From: Sweltsa coloradensis
Taxonomy: Eukaryota; Arthropoda; Insecta; Plecoptera; Chloroperlidae
Direction of reading: 5' to 3'
NCBI GenBank assembly: GCA_024449915.1
Contig: JAMZAV010001812.1
Coordinates: 60,562 to 124,561 of the forward strand
Length of the DNA: 64,000 nucleotides
The position numbers and the translations under genes are program-made. Positions 1 to 9,609 of this stretch are shown here, one piece after another. How positions within the stretch are numbered: the stretch's first letter is position 1; every line of letters starts with the position of its first letter. Below the pieces are notes generated by a model. It was not told where the DNA came from, ran no database searches, and was given only the letters and a program-made list of their open reading frames with translations.

Positions 1-558
1 ATGCTTTTTTTAGCCTCGATGATGGATGAGCTTTTTGTAAGTTTTTAGTATGCGTGGGATCTCTTTACATTTGCAAGTAATTTTTGAACGCATTGTAGGT
101 GATTGTTGCCAAGTTTCTATTGTTACTTGTTAATTGTTATTATATACCTCAAAAAACTCATATTAAAACCTTTATTTTATGGATTCTGGCTAACTTTTGG
201 AACTTTTTCTTTCAAAGGGTTCTACATCACCATATAATCTTAATGTCCATGTAAAATATGAACTATGGAGCCCCACCCGTTTGGTCAGAATCGGCCCAAA
301 TGTCACGAAAATATTGCACTAAAAATCGAAAAAATCGTGAAAGTACGATATTCATGCGTCGTCGATTGTACCCAAAAAAACTTGCACGTCTAAATTCAGA
401 ATTTTCGGAGGTCTCCTCCAATTTTCATTAATATCGCATATGCCGTTTTCCCGATAGAGCGCGAACAAACAGAAAAAAAAAAAAAAACACCCGTTCTAAT
501 TTTCTTGGGGGGGAGGGGTTGGGGTCAGTGAAATTGAAGTCTTCGCTTCGCTCATCCA
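1..558 (-). mobile_element. Helentron-like element, family A (3' end cut by window edge)
   Basis: A non-coding element of family A. Its 5' end, read on the minus strand, starts TGGATGAGCGAAGCGAAG at 558. Next come a T-rich tract, a stretch holding the complement of ATGCCGTTTTCCCG, a block that reads GATTCTGACC then GGTGGGGCT, and the complement of TAGGTGATTGTTGCC. The inverse motif (GGATGAGC on +) is at 22-29, so only the last bases of the 3' hairpin and CTAG lie beyond the window edge. About 20 relatives occur in the window. No open frame is shared intact between copies. Confidence 0.75.
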
Positions 559-564
559 ATTATA

Positions 565-1171
565 CTAGGCCGCTTCGCTAACGCTTTTTTTAGTCTCGTT
601 GTTGGATGAGGTGTTTTGTAAGTTTTTATAGTTTGCGTGGGATCTCTTTACTTTTGCAAGTGTTTTTTGAACGCATTGTAGGTGATTGTTGTCAAGTTTC
701 TATTGTTACTTATTAATTGTTATTATATACCTAAAAAAACTCATATTAAAACCTTTTTTCTATGAATTCTGGCTAACTTTATCAACTTTTTCTCTCACAA
801 GGTACTACATCATTATAACCTTCATATCCATGTTAAATATGAACCTTGTAGCCCCACCCGTTTGGTCAGAATTGGCCCAAATGTTACGAAAATATCGCAC
901 TAAAAATCGGGGGGAAAATCGTAAATGACCGATATTCATGAGAAATATTTCTTCGATTGTACCCAAAAACGTGGCAAGTCTAAGTTCAGAGATTTCGAAG
1001 GTCCCCACCAATTTTCATCAAGATCGCATATGCCGTTTGCCCGGTAGAAAGCGAACAAACAGACAAAAATACAAACAAAAAAAGAGAAAAAAAACACCCG
1101 AGCTAATTTTTTTTGTTGGTGGGGGGGGGGGGGGGGGTCAGTGAAATTGAATTCTTCGCTTCGTTCATCCA
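565..1171 (-). mobile_element. Helentron-like element, family A, complete, alternative 3' end
   Basis: A full-length family A copy of about 607 bp. The + strand begins CTAGGCCGCTTCGCTAACGC and ends GTTCATCCA. Read on minus, the 3' end holds an AACG..CGTT hairpin, then GAAGCGGCCTAG and a flanking T. The CCTAG end and hairpin are shared with the main type, but the sequence between them differs. A poly-G/C tract at about 1123-1137 lies near its 5' end. Short open frames here are not conserved as proteins. Confidence 0.75.
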
Positions 1172-1262
1172 ATTTGTATAATTTTTATCAAGTAGCACGA
1201 ATTGCTATGGTAATTAGAATGAAAAATATCTGGAGGCCTAAAGATTTACTTTTTGTATTCAT

Positions 1263-1660
1263 TGTATAGGTGATTGCTGTCAAGTTTCTATTTCTTGTTA
1301 ATTATTATTATAAACAGTACCTCAAAAAACTTATATTAAAGCCTTTATTGCTATGGATTCTGCCTAACGTTTTCAACTTTTTCATTCAAAAGGTACTACA
1401 TCTCCATAACCTTATGTCCATGAATATGAACGTTGTATTTCCACCAGTTTGGTCAGAATCAGCCCAAATGTCACGAAAAGATCTCTCTATAAATCGAAAA
1501 AATCGTAAAAGTACGATATTCATGTGAAATATTTCTTCGATTTTACCCAAAAACGTGGCAGGTTTAAGTTCAGAGATTTGGAAGGTCCCCTCCAATTTTC
1601 ATCAAGGTCCGGTAGAGAGCAAAAAAACAGAAAAAAGCACGATCTAATTTTTTGAGGGGT
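1263..1660 (-). mobile_element. Helentron-like element, family A, truncated at both ends
   Basis: The middle of a family A element, from the TAGGTGATTG block to the A-rich tract before the 5' end. Both terminal motifs are missing. The 5' side is replaced by a fragment of the SINE tail (TTCTGGATTGTATT at about 1678), so the two elements have recombined or inserted into each other. Confidence 0.6.
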
Positions 1661-1667
1661 AACCTCA

Positions 1668-1740
1668 GAATCAAAAATTCTGGATTGTATTAAATAAAAA
1701 CAATTACACCTACGGGAGTGTTACCCGATCAACCAAATTG
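1668..1740. repeat. SINE-tail fragment plus unique repeat
   Basis: Contains TTCTGGATTGTATT, the tail of the tRNA-like SINE seen complete at 4764-4861, followed by AACAATTACACCTACGGGAG. The second part recurs at 5645-5690, so this is a repeated junction and not unique sequence. Confidence 0.55.
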
Positions 1741-1796
1741 AGAAATAAACCCTCGCTCATACCTGCGTAAGGTAATGACATTATAACTAGGAAAAC

Positions 1797-2381
1797 GCTA
1801 AAGTCCCACCGCGTTGATGGATGAGCGTTTTTGTAAGTTTTTAGTTTGCGTGGGACCACTTTTTCTTTGCAAGTGCTTTGTGAATGCATTGTAGGTGATT
1901 GTTGTCAAGCTTCTATTGTTACTTGTTATTTGTTATTTTAAACCTAAAAAAACTCATTTAAAAACCTTTATTTCTATGGATTCTGGCTAATTTTTTCAAC
2001 TTTTTTTTTCAAAAGATACTATATCACCATAACCTTAATGTCCATGTGAAATATGAACGTTCTATCCCCACCCGTTTGGTCAGAATCGGGGAAAATGTCA
2101 CGAAAATTTCGCACTAAAAATCGAAAAAAAATCGTAAAAGTACGATATTCATGAGAAATTTTTCTTCGATTGTACCCAAAAACGTGGCAGGTCTAAGTTC
2201 AGAGATTTCGAAGGTCCTGTCAAAATTTCATCAAGATCGCATATGCCGTTTGCCCGGAATCGTGCGAACAAACAGACAGAAAAACAAAAAAACAAAAAAA
2301 AAAACAAAAAAAACATTGGAGCTAAATTTTTTGAGGGGTCGGTTAAATTGAAGTTTTCGCTTCGCTCGCTACGCTCATCCA
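1797..2381 (-). mobile_element. Helentron-like element, family A, complete
   Basis: A full-length copy of 585 bp. On the + strand it opens CTAGGAAAACGCTAAAGTC preceded by A, and closes CGCTACGCTCATCCA followed by A. Read on minus this is a T|T insertion with a CTAG|T end. The 3' hairpin arms AACGC and GCGTT are preserved. Its 5' end carries the longer GAGCGTAGCGAGCGAAGCG form typical of family B, so A and B exchange ends. Confidence 0.8.
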
Positions 2382-2448
2382 ATTATTCCAATTTTAGGTG
2401 ATGTTGGGGGTGGAATATCGCTTGCCTCTCGGCGGATTATTTTTCATA

Positions 2449-2570
2449 CTAGGAAAACGCTTAAGTCCCGCCGCGTTGTTGGATGAGCGTAATTGGTGCA
2501 TTGAGCTGCCATGGGTTATGTGAATTTTCTGTTCTGTGAAAAAATCATTACTAAGTTGAGATTTTTTTTA
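2449..2570 (-). mobile_element. Helentron-like element, family B, 3' end only
   Basis: The terminal 120 bases of a family B copy: CTAGGAAAACGCTTAAGTC, the GTTGGATGAGCG motif, then the block holding GCATTGAGCTGCCATG and TTCTGTGAAAAAATCATTAC. It is cut off directly by the next family A element at 2574. Confidence 0.7.
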
Positions 2571-2573
2571 AAA

Positions 2574-3401
2574 CTAGGAAAACGCTAAAGTCCCGCCGCG
2601 TTGATGGATGAGCTTTTTAAAGTTTTAAGTTTGCGTGGGATATCTTTACTTTTGCAAGTGCTTTGTTTTGTGAGTGATTGTTGTCAAATTTCTTTTGTTA
2701 CCTGTCAATTGGTATTATTTACCGTAAAAACTTATATTAAAAGCTTTATTTCTATGGATTCTGGCTAACTTTTTCAACTTTTTCTTTTAAAAGGTACTAC
2801 ATCACCATAACCTTAATGTCCATGTATAATATGAACATTGAAGGCCCACCCGTTTGGTCAGAATTGGCCCAAATGGCACGAAAATATCGCACTAAAAGTC
2901 AAAAAACTTATATAAAAGCTTTATTTCTATATATTCTGACTAACTTTTCTAACTTTTTCTTTCAGAAAGCAATACATTACCATTACCTTAATGTACATGT
3001 GAAATATGAACGTTGTAGCCTCACCCGTTTGGTCAGAATTGACCCAAATGGCACGAAAATATCGCACAAAAAGTAAAAAAACTTATATTAAAAGCTTTAT
3101 TTCTATAGATTCTGGCTAACTTTTTCAACTTTTTCTTTCAGAAAGCATACACCACCATTACCGTAATGTCCATGTGAAATATAAACGTTGTAGCCCTACC
3201 CGTTTGGTCAGAATCGGCCCAATGTCTCGAAAATATCGCACTAAAAATCGAAAAAAATCGTAAAAGTGCGATATTCATGAGAAATATTTCTTCGATTGTA
3301 CCCAAAAACGTGGCACGTCTAAGTTCAGAGATTTCGAAGGTCCCCTTCAATTTTCATCAAGATTGCATATGCCGTTTGCCCAGAATCGTGTGAACAACAG
3401 A

Positions 3402-3443
<42 letters not shown>

Positions 3444-3501
3444 AACCGAGCTAAATTTTTTGGGGGGTCAGTGAAATTGAAGTCTTCGCTTCGCTCATCC
3501 A
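2574..3501 (-). mobile_element. Helentron-like element, family A, with internal triplication
   Basis: Both ends are intact (CTAGG at 2574, CTCATCCA at 3494-3501). The element is about 340 bp longer than its relatives because a block of about 170-180 bp is present three times in tandem. That block runs from AAACTTATATTAAAAGC through the CCGTTTGGTCAGAATTG motif to ATATCGCAC, with copies near 2730, 2905 and 3080. A 40-base A tract lies at about 3403-3443. The + element at 13976-14742 carries a duplication of the same block. Confidence 0.75.
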
Positions 3502-3504
3502 ATT

Positions 3505-4151
3505 AAATTAATAAAATAAAATTAATCGTAAATTTTTAATTTTTTTAATTAATCGTAATTTTAAAAAAGAAAAAAATCGTAAAATTTCGATTTCCATAAG
3601 AAATAATTATTCGATTGTGCTCAAATTTTACACGAATATATGAATTTATAAAATTAAGGTTCTGTGAAAAAATCATTACAATCGGATAAAGAATGTAGGT
3701 GTTATTTGTCAAAGAATTGTTTTAAAAAAGAAAAACCCCGTAAAATTGCGATTTTTATGAGAAATTATTATTTGATTGCGCTTAAATTTTCCACGAATAT
3801 ATAAATTCATAAAATAAAGGTTCTGTGAAAAAATCATTACAATCGGACAAAGCGTGTAGGTATTATAAATCGAAGAAATTTTTTAAAAATCGAAAAAAAA
3901 ATCGTAAAATTGCGATTTTTTATGGGAATTTTTTTTTCGATTGTGCTCAAAAACGTGGCAGTTCTAAGTTCAGAGATTTCGAAGGTCTCAATAAAATTTC
4001 ATCGCAATCAGAGTATCGGTTTAGCCGGAATCGTGCTAACAAACAGACAAAAATACAAAAAAAAAAAAAAAAAAAAACATTCCGGATTTTTTTCTCCAGT
4101 GTAGTGAAATGGAATCTTCGCTTCGCTCGCTACGCTCGCTACGCTCATCCA
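3505..4151 (-). mobile_element. Helentron-like element, family B, 3' truncated
   Basis: The family B body and 5' end. The 5' end reads TGGATGAGCGTAGCGAGCG on minus. Inside are repeats of about 130-170 bp, each starting GTTCTGTGAAAAAATCATTA on + (near 3660 and 3821). The CTAG end is missing; the copy abuts the family A element at 3501. Confidence 0.7.
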
Positions 4152-4165
4152 ATTATTATGTACCA

Positions 4166-4751
4166 CTAGGAAAACGCTGAAGTCCCGCCGCGTTGATGGA
4201 TGAGCGTTTTTGTAAGTTTTTAGTTTGCGTGGGACCACTTTTTCTTTGCAAGTGCTTTGTGAATGCATTGTAGGTGATTGTTGTCAAGTTTCTATTGTTA
4301 CTTGTTAATTGTTATTTTAAACCTCAAAAAACTCATTTTAAAACCTTTATTTCTATGGATTCTGGCTATTTTTTTCAACTTTTTCTTTCAAAAGGTACTA
4401 CATCACCATAACCTTAATGTCCATGTGAAATATGAACGTTCTAGCCCTACCCGTTTGGTCAGAATCGGGGAAAATGTCACGAAAATTTCGCACTAAAAAT
4501 CGAAAAAAATCGTAAAAGTACGATATTCATGATAAATTTTTCTTCGATTGTACCCAAAAACGTGGCAGGTCTAAGTTCAGAGATTTCGAAGGTCCTGTCA
4601 AAATTTCATCAAGATCGCATATGCCGTTTGCCCGGAATCGTGCGAACAAACAGACAGAAAAAAAAAAAAAAAAACATTGGAGCTAAATTTTTTGAGGGGT
4701 CAGTTAAATTGAAGTTTTCGCTTCGCTCGCTACGCTCGCTACGCTCATCCA
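4166..4751 (-). mobile_element. Helentron-like element, family A, complete
   Basis: A full-length copy of 586 bp, closely similar to the one at 1797-2381. It is the one exception to the T|T rule: the base before its 5' TGGATGAGC, read on minus, is A. The next bases to the right are a tRNA-like SINE. Confidence 0.8.
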
Positions 4752-4763
4752 TACATGTACCCG

Positions 4764-4861
4764 TACTGGTGGTCTAGTGGTTAAGACGCCTGTCTGGAAT
4801 GCGGGAGATCCGTGGTTCGAGTCCCGGTCGGGGCGGACTTTTTTAATTTCTGGATTGTATT
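4764..4861 (+). mobile_element. tRNA-derived SINE
   Basis: An RNA polymerase III type head: A-box-like TGGTCTAGTGG at 4770-4780 and B-box GGTTCGAGTCC at 4814-4824. A T run (possible terminator) follows at about 4840, then the tail AATTTCTGGATTGTATT. The spacing matches a tRNA, but the arms do not pair as a functional tRNA: the acceptor stem fails and the T stem has mismatches. A relative of the same tail and head is built into family F elements. Confidence 0.6.
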
Positions 4862-4864
4862 AAA

Positions 4865-5640
4865 CTAGGAAAACGCTTAAGTCCCGCCGCGTTGTTGGAT
4901 GAGCGTAATTGGTGCATTGAGCTGCCATGTGTTATGCGGATTTACTGTTGTTCTGTGAAAAAATCATTACTAAGTTGAAGATATTTTTAAAATTTAAATT
5001 TAAATTTAATAAAAAATTAACTTAATTTTATTTTTTTTTAATTAATCGTAATTTTAAAAAAGGAAAAAATGTAATATTAAATTTTCATAATAAATATTTT
5101 TCGATAGCGCACAAATTTTACACGAATATATTAATTTATAAAATTAAGGTTCTGTAAAAAAATCATTACAATCGGATAAAGGATGTAGGTGTTATAAGCT
5201 GGAGAAATTTAAAAAATTGAAAAAAGTCGTAAAATTGCGATTTTCGTAAAAAATATTTTTTTGATAACGCTCAAATTTTACACGAATGAATCAATTCATA
5301 AAATTAAGGTTCTGTGAAAAAATCATTACAATCGGACAAAGCATGTAGGTGTTGTAAGTCGAAGAAATTTTTAAAAAATCGAAAAAAATCGTAAAATTGC
5401 GATTTTCATGAGAAATTTTTTTTCGATTGTGCTCAAAAACGTGGCAGTTCTAAGTTCAGAGATTTCGAAGACCTCTATAAAATTTCATCGCAATCTTAGT
5501 ATCGGTTTAGCCGGAATCGTGCTAACAAACAGACAAAAATACAAAAAAAAAAAGAAAAAAAAAAAACATTCCGGATTTTTTTCTCCAGTGTAGTGAAATG
5601 GAATCTTCGCTTCGCTCGCTACGATCGCTACGCTCATCCA
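4865..5640 (-). mobile_element. Helentron-like element, family B, complete
   Basis: The reference full-length family B copy, 776 bp. On + it opens CTAGGAAAACGCTTAAGTC and ends CGCTCATCCA. Inside, a module starting TTCTGTGAAAAAATCATTA occurs three times, near 4945, 5150 and 5308. The 5' third (5400-5640) is related to family A over GTGGCAGTTCTAAGTTCAGA and the A-rich tract. It encodes no protein. Confidence 0.8.
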
Positions 5641-5934
5641 ATAAAAACAATTACACGTACGGGAGTGTTTCCCGATCAACAAAATTGAGAAATTATGCTC
5701 AAATTGCACGAATCAATCCAGCTAGTTCAAAATTTAATTTTGAGCAGTGTTTTTTTATATTGTTTCTACACTCCTTTATCTACAACCTAAATATAAGGAT
5801 AAATGGTTTTCTATAGTTTTTTGCGTTGCATGATATTTTTCACTTGCTTGTACAATTTCAAATTTTGATCCGTTTTACGAAAAAATCGTACAACTCCAGA
5901 AACTACAGACAGTCAATTTACCGAATATTTTTTT
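5641..5934. other. Unassigned AT-rich stretch
   Basis: Starts with the repeat also found at 1690-1740 (AACAATTACACGTACGGGAG), then AT-rich sequence in which I see no gene or structure. Confidence 0.4.
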
Positions 5935-6072
5935 TTGGATTGGTTCGGTCAATTTGAATATAATCGTTGATTATGAGGTTATGCCCATTTTAAAAAAATC
6001 CGAAAACAAATCTGCTCTTATCTTGTCTCTTTTTCATTCTGCTTACTTTTCAGACGCCTTAAGTTCATTCTC
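5935..6072 (+). other. Upstream block shared with gene 2
   Basis: Matches 61275-61400 upstream of gene 2, including TTGATTATGAGGTTATG and TTAAGTTCATTCT. In gene 2 this block runs within about 30 bases into the splice acceptor of the coding exon. Here it is separated from the acceptor by a 3.5-kb insertion. It marks the left limit of the ancient gene duplication and is probably intronic or 5' non-coding. Confidence 0.6.
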
Positions 6073-7036
6073 AATGTTGAACTATCGGCCCAATACAAAT
6101 TTTCCTTAATATTATTTTATCAAAACACAGACGTGGTTTATCAATTGTCATCTTTTGACATTGCCAAAACTATTAACTTTTTATTTTTCGGTTGAGCGGT
6201 ATGCCCAATATTGACGTTTATAGTGAAATTTATGACGAATACCCCGGACATATTATTCTTGATAATATTTTTTGGGTTAGAAGGCCAATTTTCGTTCCTA
6301 TAGGTTGAACCAGATAAGCTGTCGCACGTTAAGGTCAAGCGAGAGCACGGACGCCAACGTTGACAATTTACACACAACTGGCATTAGGTAGGGCCTACCG
6401 TATTTGGTCATGTTATCATGATATGTTATCACATAAATCAACATTTTATAAGCTGTGAATAAAGTAGTTCGTCCCACAGAGTCAGTATTTTAGCGAAATA
6501 ATGATTTTAAGTTATCACGATTACGAAAGTGTTTTTTTGCCTTGTTGGTAATGGTGTGTTTAAAGTTCCAGCTGTTTATAATGCCAACCTCGCCAGATGT
6601 GATACCAATGTTTAAGAGCATGAAAATGGCCTGATTTTATTCCTACACTTCATAAATACTTTATTTTTAGGATATATTAGGCAAGGTTTGGCTTTAAAAT
6701 AGTCGTGATTTTCTCCGAAAGCAGTTTTAAAGACCGTTATTTTATCTACTTTTTGCCGATCCTGTGGCCATTGTGCGTGGACGACAGTGCTGCGATCCCT
6801 CGGAGACCGACAGCTTATCTGGTTTCACCTATATTTGTAACACGAACGGTACGATTTTTTTCTTCTCTTGGTACAAAGTTAGCATTTACCGTCGGGGTAA
6901 AAAATGTGTATTGTGCGAGATATGAAAGGAAAAGATTTACAAGTATGTTAGTTTGAAGGCAAGAGTACCTGTTACAAATAGGAACAAAAATGAGCCCTTC
7001 AGCCCAAAAATTATGAGCAGAAATATGTCAATCTTA
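6073..7036. other. Inserted DNA, unassigned
   Basis: Absent from the equivalent place in gene 2. I recognise no protein. About 150 bases near 6880-7020 recur in degraded form at about 39700-39850 (shared AAGTATGT, CAAATAG and ATTATG stretches), so at least that part is repetitive. Confidence 0.4.
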
Positions 7037-7674
7037 AAGGGGCTATTAACTCAAAAAAATATTATTTACCACGTGATATATAGCACAATTCTGCACTAAA
7101 ATGACATTTAAAAAATTTATATCTTGTAAATGTGATTAACACAAATTTTTCAATTTTTTTTTATCCAGAAATTTGCGAAAATTAGTGTTTTGGGAAATGC
7201 CTTAAATCGGCTTTATCCTGATTCTTTTTTGGTCCGCATACTTAGTAACTAGAGCATAGTACCAATCCAAAAATCCTATTCTTTACATTGTGTCTTGAAA
7301 CTGTGCCCAAATATACCCTCAAACATGCAAAAATATGCATTCCAAAATCACACCTTATCTTGGGAATCAGCATGTTTTGACCGAAGTACTTGCCCAAATT
7401 ACAAAACAATATATCTATGTGCCCGTTAGGGCGCCGCAGCCAAGCCGTGGCGCGCTACACACTCAAGCACCTTATACACCAAGCAGAGTTGGGGAGATTT
7501 CGAGGTGTTACCCAGCCGTCATGTAACGTGATGTGAACTTGAAAACTATCACAATCGAGGGGATTTAGGTACCTGACAACACAATGCCAAATTTTATTGG
7601 GGTACGACCATTCCTTCTTGGTGAAAAAATGGCTGCTATACTACTGCTACTGCTAACATCTAATTCGTCAGTTT

Positions 7675-7870
7675 CAATCGGCCCGCGATTCTGACCAGAC
7701 GGGTGGGGCTACAATGTTCATATTTTACATGGACATTAAGGTTATAGTATAATAGTCTCCTTTAAAAAAAAAAGTTGAAAAAGTTTGCTGGAAGGCTTCC
7801 AAATAAAGGTTTGAAAATAAGCCTTATACACTAGGCATACAATCAACAAGTAACTATAGTTACTTGACAC
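7675..7870 (+). mobile_element. Family A fragment
   Basis: Holds GATTCTGACCAGACGGGTGG, CATGGACATTAAGGTTATAG and AAAGTTGAAAAAGTTTGC, the central blocks of family A in + orientation, without ends. Confidence 0.6.
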
Positions 7871-8854
7871 TTGTTGACGGTATAACCAGAGTTAGGCGGG
7901 AAAGTGCGATACGTAAACAAATGGTGGACATTTTAAATTTTTCTTCTTTGTGTGGAACGAGAAAAGGTGTCATTATACTCTCATAAAACAAATCAGAAAC
8001 CGTCCCTGGCCTAGGCCCAGAAGTAGAAAATTATTTATAATACAACAGTGTAGGTCTAAAGTTCCATTAGGCTATAGGACTAGATAAACAAATACTTACA
8101 TTACATGTTTGACAAGCCTAGCCAACCCTAGGCCAGCACAACCTTGTTCTGACACACTTCCCGCACAAATAACTAGTTGTGATTACTTAAAGCCTAATTC
8201 AGATAAACAATAGTATGATTGTCCACCTAGGCTATACAAAAATGTTCGTAAATAATACACATATTCTTTTCTTTTTAGCCATGTTTAGCCATGATCAAAG
8301 TCAGCTTGCTGCTACACACAATGTCGTAGCAAGGTGTCGAATATGAGCGTGATCATCTGTTTGTTTACATAATTGCAACAATCAATCATTTCATGCAACT
8401 CGTCTTTCGATTGGCCCGCGTTTATGAAGGCACTGCCATCTAGAATAAAATTATATAGAACGTTTTCGAGCTCTTTGCTACGCAAATCTTTTTAAAGTGT
8501 CTGGATTTCGTGAACCTCACCCCACGTGAATAACAGCAATACTCTTTCAACTCACAACCCATGACGTTTTCCACGATACCGTTCAAGAATACCAATTCCT
8601 TCGAAAACGAAAACGACTCCGTTTTCAAATTGCGTTTTCAACTCATCTCCCACGAACTCAATAATTGGGGTCCAGTCCTTATACCGTCGTTATACCATGG
8701 TTATACCACCTATACCCAGGATGTACATGAATCCGGGTCTAGATATTTTACATCCTATTGTTTTTGCTAATACCATAGAAATTAAATCAACTTTGATAAA
8801 ATTATTATATTTTAACAAATAATTTTACAATGGAACTTAAAAAAGTAATGCGAT

Positions 8855-9268
8855 CACACACATAACAAAAACTTGTAGAAATACAGCCAAACCTTACACA
8901 CTCAAAAGAAATGAGATCTAAAAAAGGGCCAAGCTCATCTTACCTTCCACATTTGCGCATTCTTAATTCATAAACGTACAATGTCCCATAACAGCATCCT
9001 CGAAAAGCTTGGCAAAATAAAATTTGCATGTTATTACGTTTAAATTAATAAGAAAAAAGAACTTGGATGAACTATTACGTTTAAATTAATAATCGCAATA
9101 TCTATTTTGCCAAGCTTTTCGAGGATGCTGTTATGGGACACTGTACGTTTATGAATTAAGAATGCGCAAATGTGGAAGGGTAGATGAGCTTGGCCCTTTT
9201 TTTAGATCTCATTTCTTTTGAGTGTGTAAGGTTTGGCTGTATTTCTACAAGTTTTTGTTATGTGTGTG
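8855..9268. repeat. Long foldback (about 165-bp arms, 83-bp loop)
   Basis: Left arm 8855-9019 and right arm 9103-9268 are inverse copies with only a few differences by eye. The loop holds part of a direct repeat, ATTACGTTTAAATTAATAA, at about 9032 and 9075. The transcript would form a long hairpin. No open reading frame lies in it. Confidence 0.85.
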
Positions 9269-9584
9269 TAGAGAATTTACAGAAAAGGCTGTAGAGTACG
9301 TCAATAATGGCTGATATTTTTTTGGATCCAAATCCTCTAAGGTCACAGGGCATAAAGACCGTCCCCATGTTAATTTTAATGGGATATTTTTGCCGATAGG
9401 ACCTATAGCTCGAAAAATGTCATGTTTTACAATTTTTTGGGTCATGGTGGCCCAAATAATTTTTCTGTTCATTGCTAAATTCATTACTAGTTAGCACGAA
9501 TGAAATATATTTTTTGAGTTTAGCGGTTAAATACCCCTTTATAAAATCACATTAAGGTCTAGGGATTCCCCTTTGTGACCAACT

Positions 9585-9596
9585 TTCTTGTTTCAG
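9585..9596 (+). promoter_or_regulatory. 3' splice site before coding exon 1 of gene 1
   Basis: TTTCTTGTTTCAG precedes ACAGTTCCTCACAATG. The same pyrimidine tract and AG occur before the start codon of gene 2 (to 61458), so the start codon lies 13 bases into an internal exon. At least one upstream non-coding exon must exist; I could not locate it. Confidence 0.65.
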
Positions 9597-9609
9597 ACAG
9601 TTCCTCACA

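Larger units (their letters stand above)
7037..9540. mobile_element. Probable non-autonomous DNA transposon with AAAGGGG ends
   Basis: Begins AAAGGGGCTATTAAC and ends with the inverse, TTAAATACCCCTTT. The terminal 150-200 bases on the left and 40 on the right match, in inverted order, a 300-bp element at 29398-29697 with the same ends. No transposase is visible. It carries a family A fragment at about 7675-7870 and a long foldback at 8855-9268. The left boundary is inferred from the repeat match. The right boundary agrees with where homology to gene 2 resumes (AATCACATTAAGG). Confidence 0.5.

Noticed and set aside
805..1172. Repeated small frames in family A copies with peptides such as RNISSIVPKNVA and FHQDRICRLPGR
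   Set aside because: They recur because the DNA element recurs. Frames break differently in each copy, run through A/T tracts and are open on both strands. No sign of protein selection.
4764..4861. A functional tRNA gene
   Set aside because: A- and B-box motifs are present but the acceptor stem does not pair and the T stem has mismatches; the tail repeats elsewhere as a SINE.
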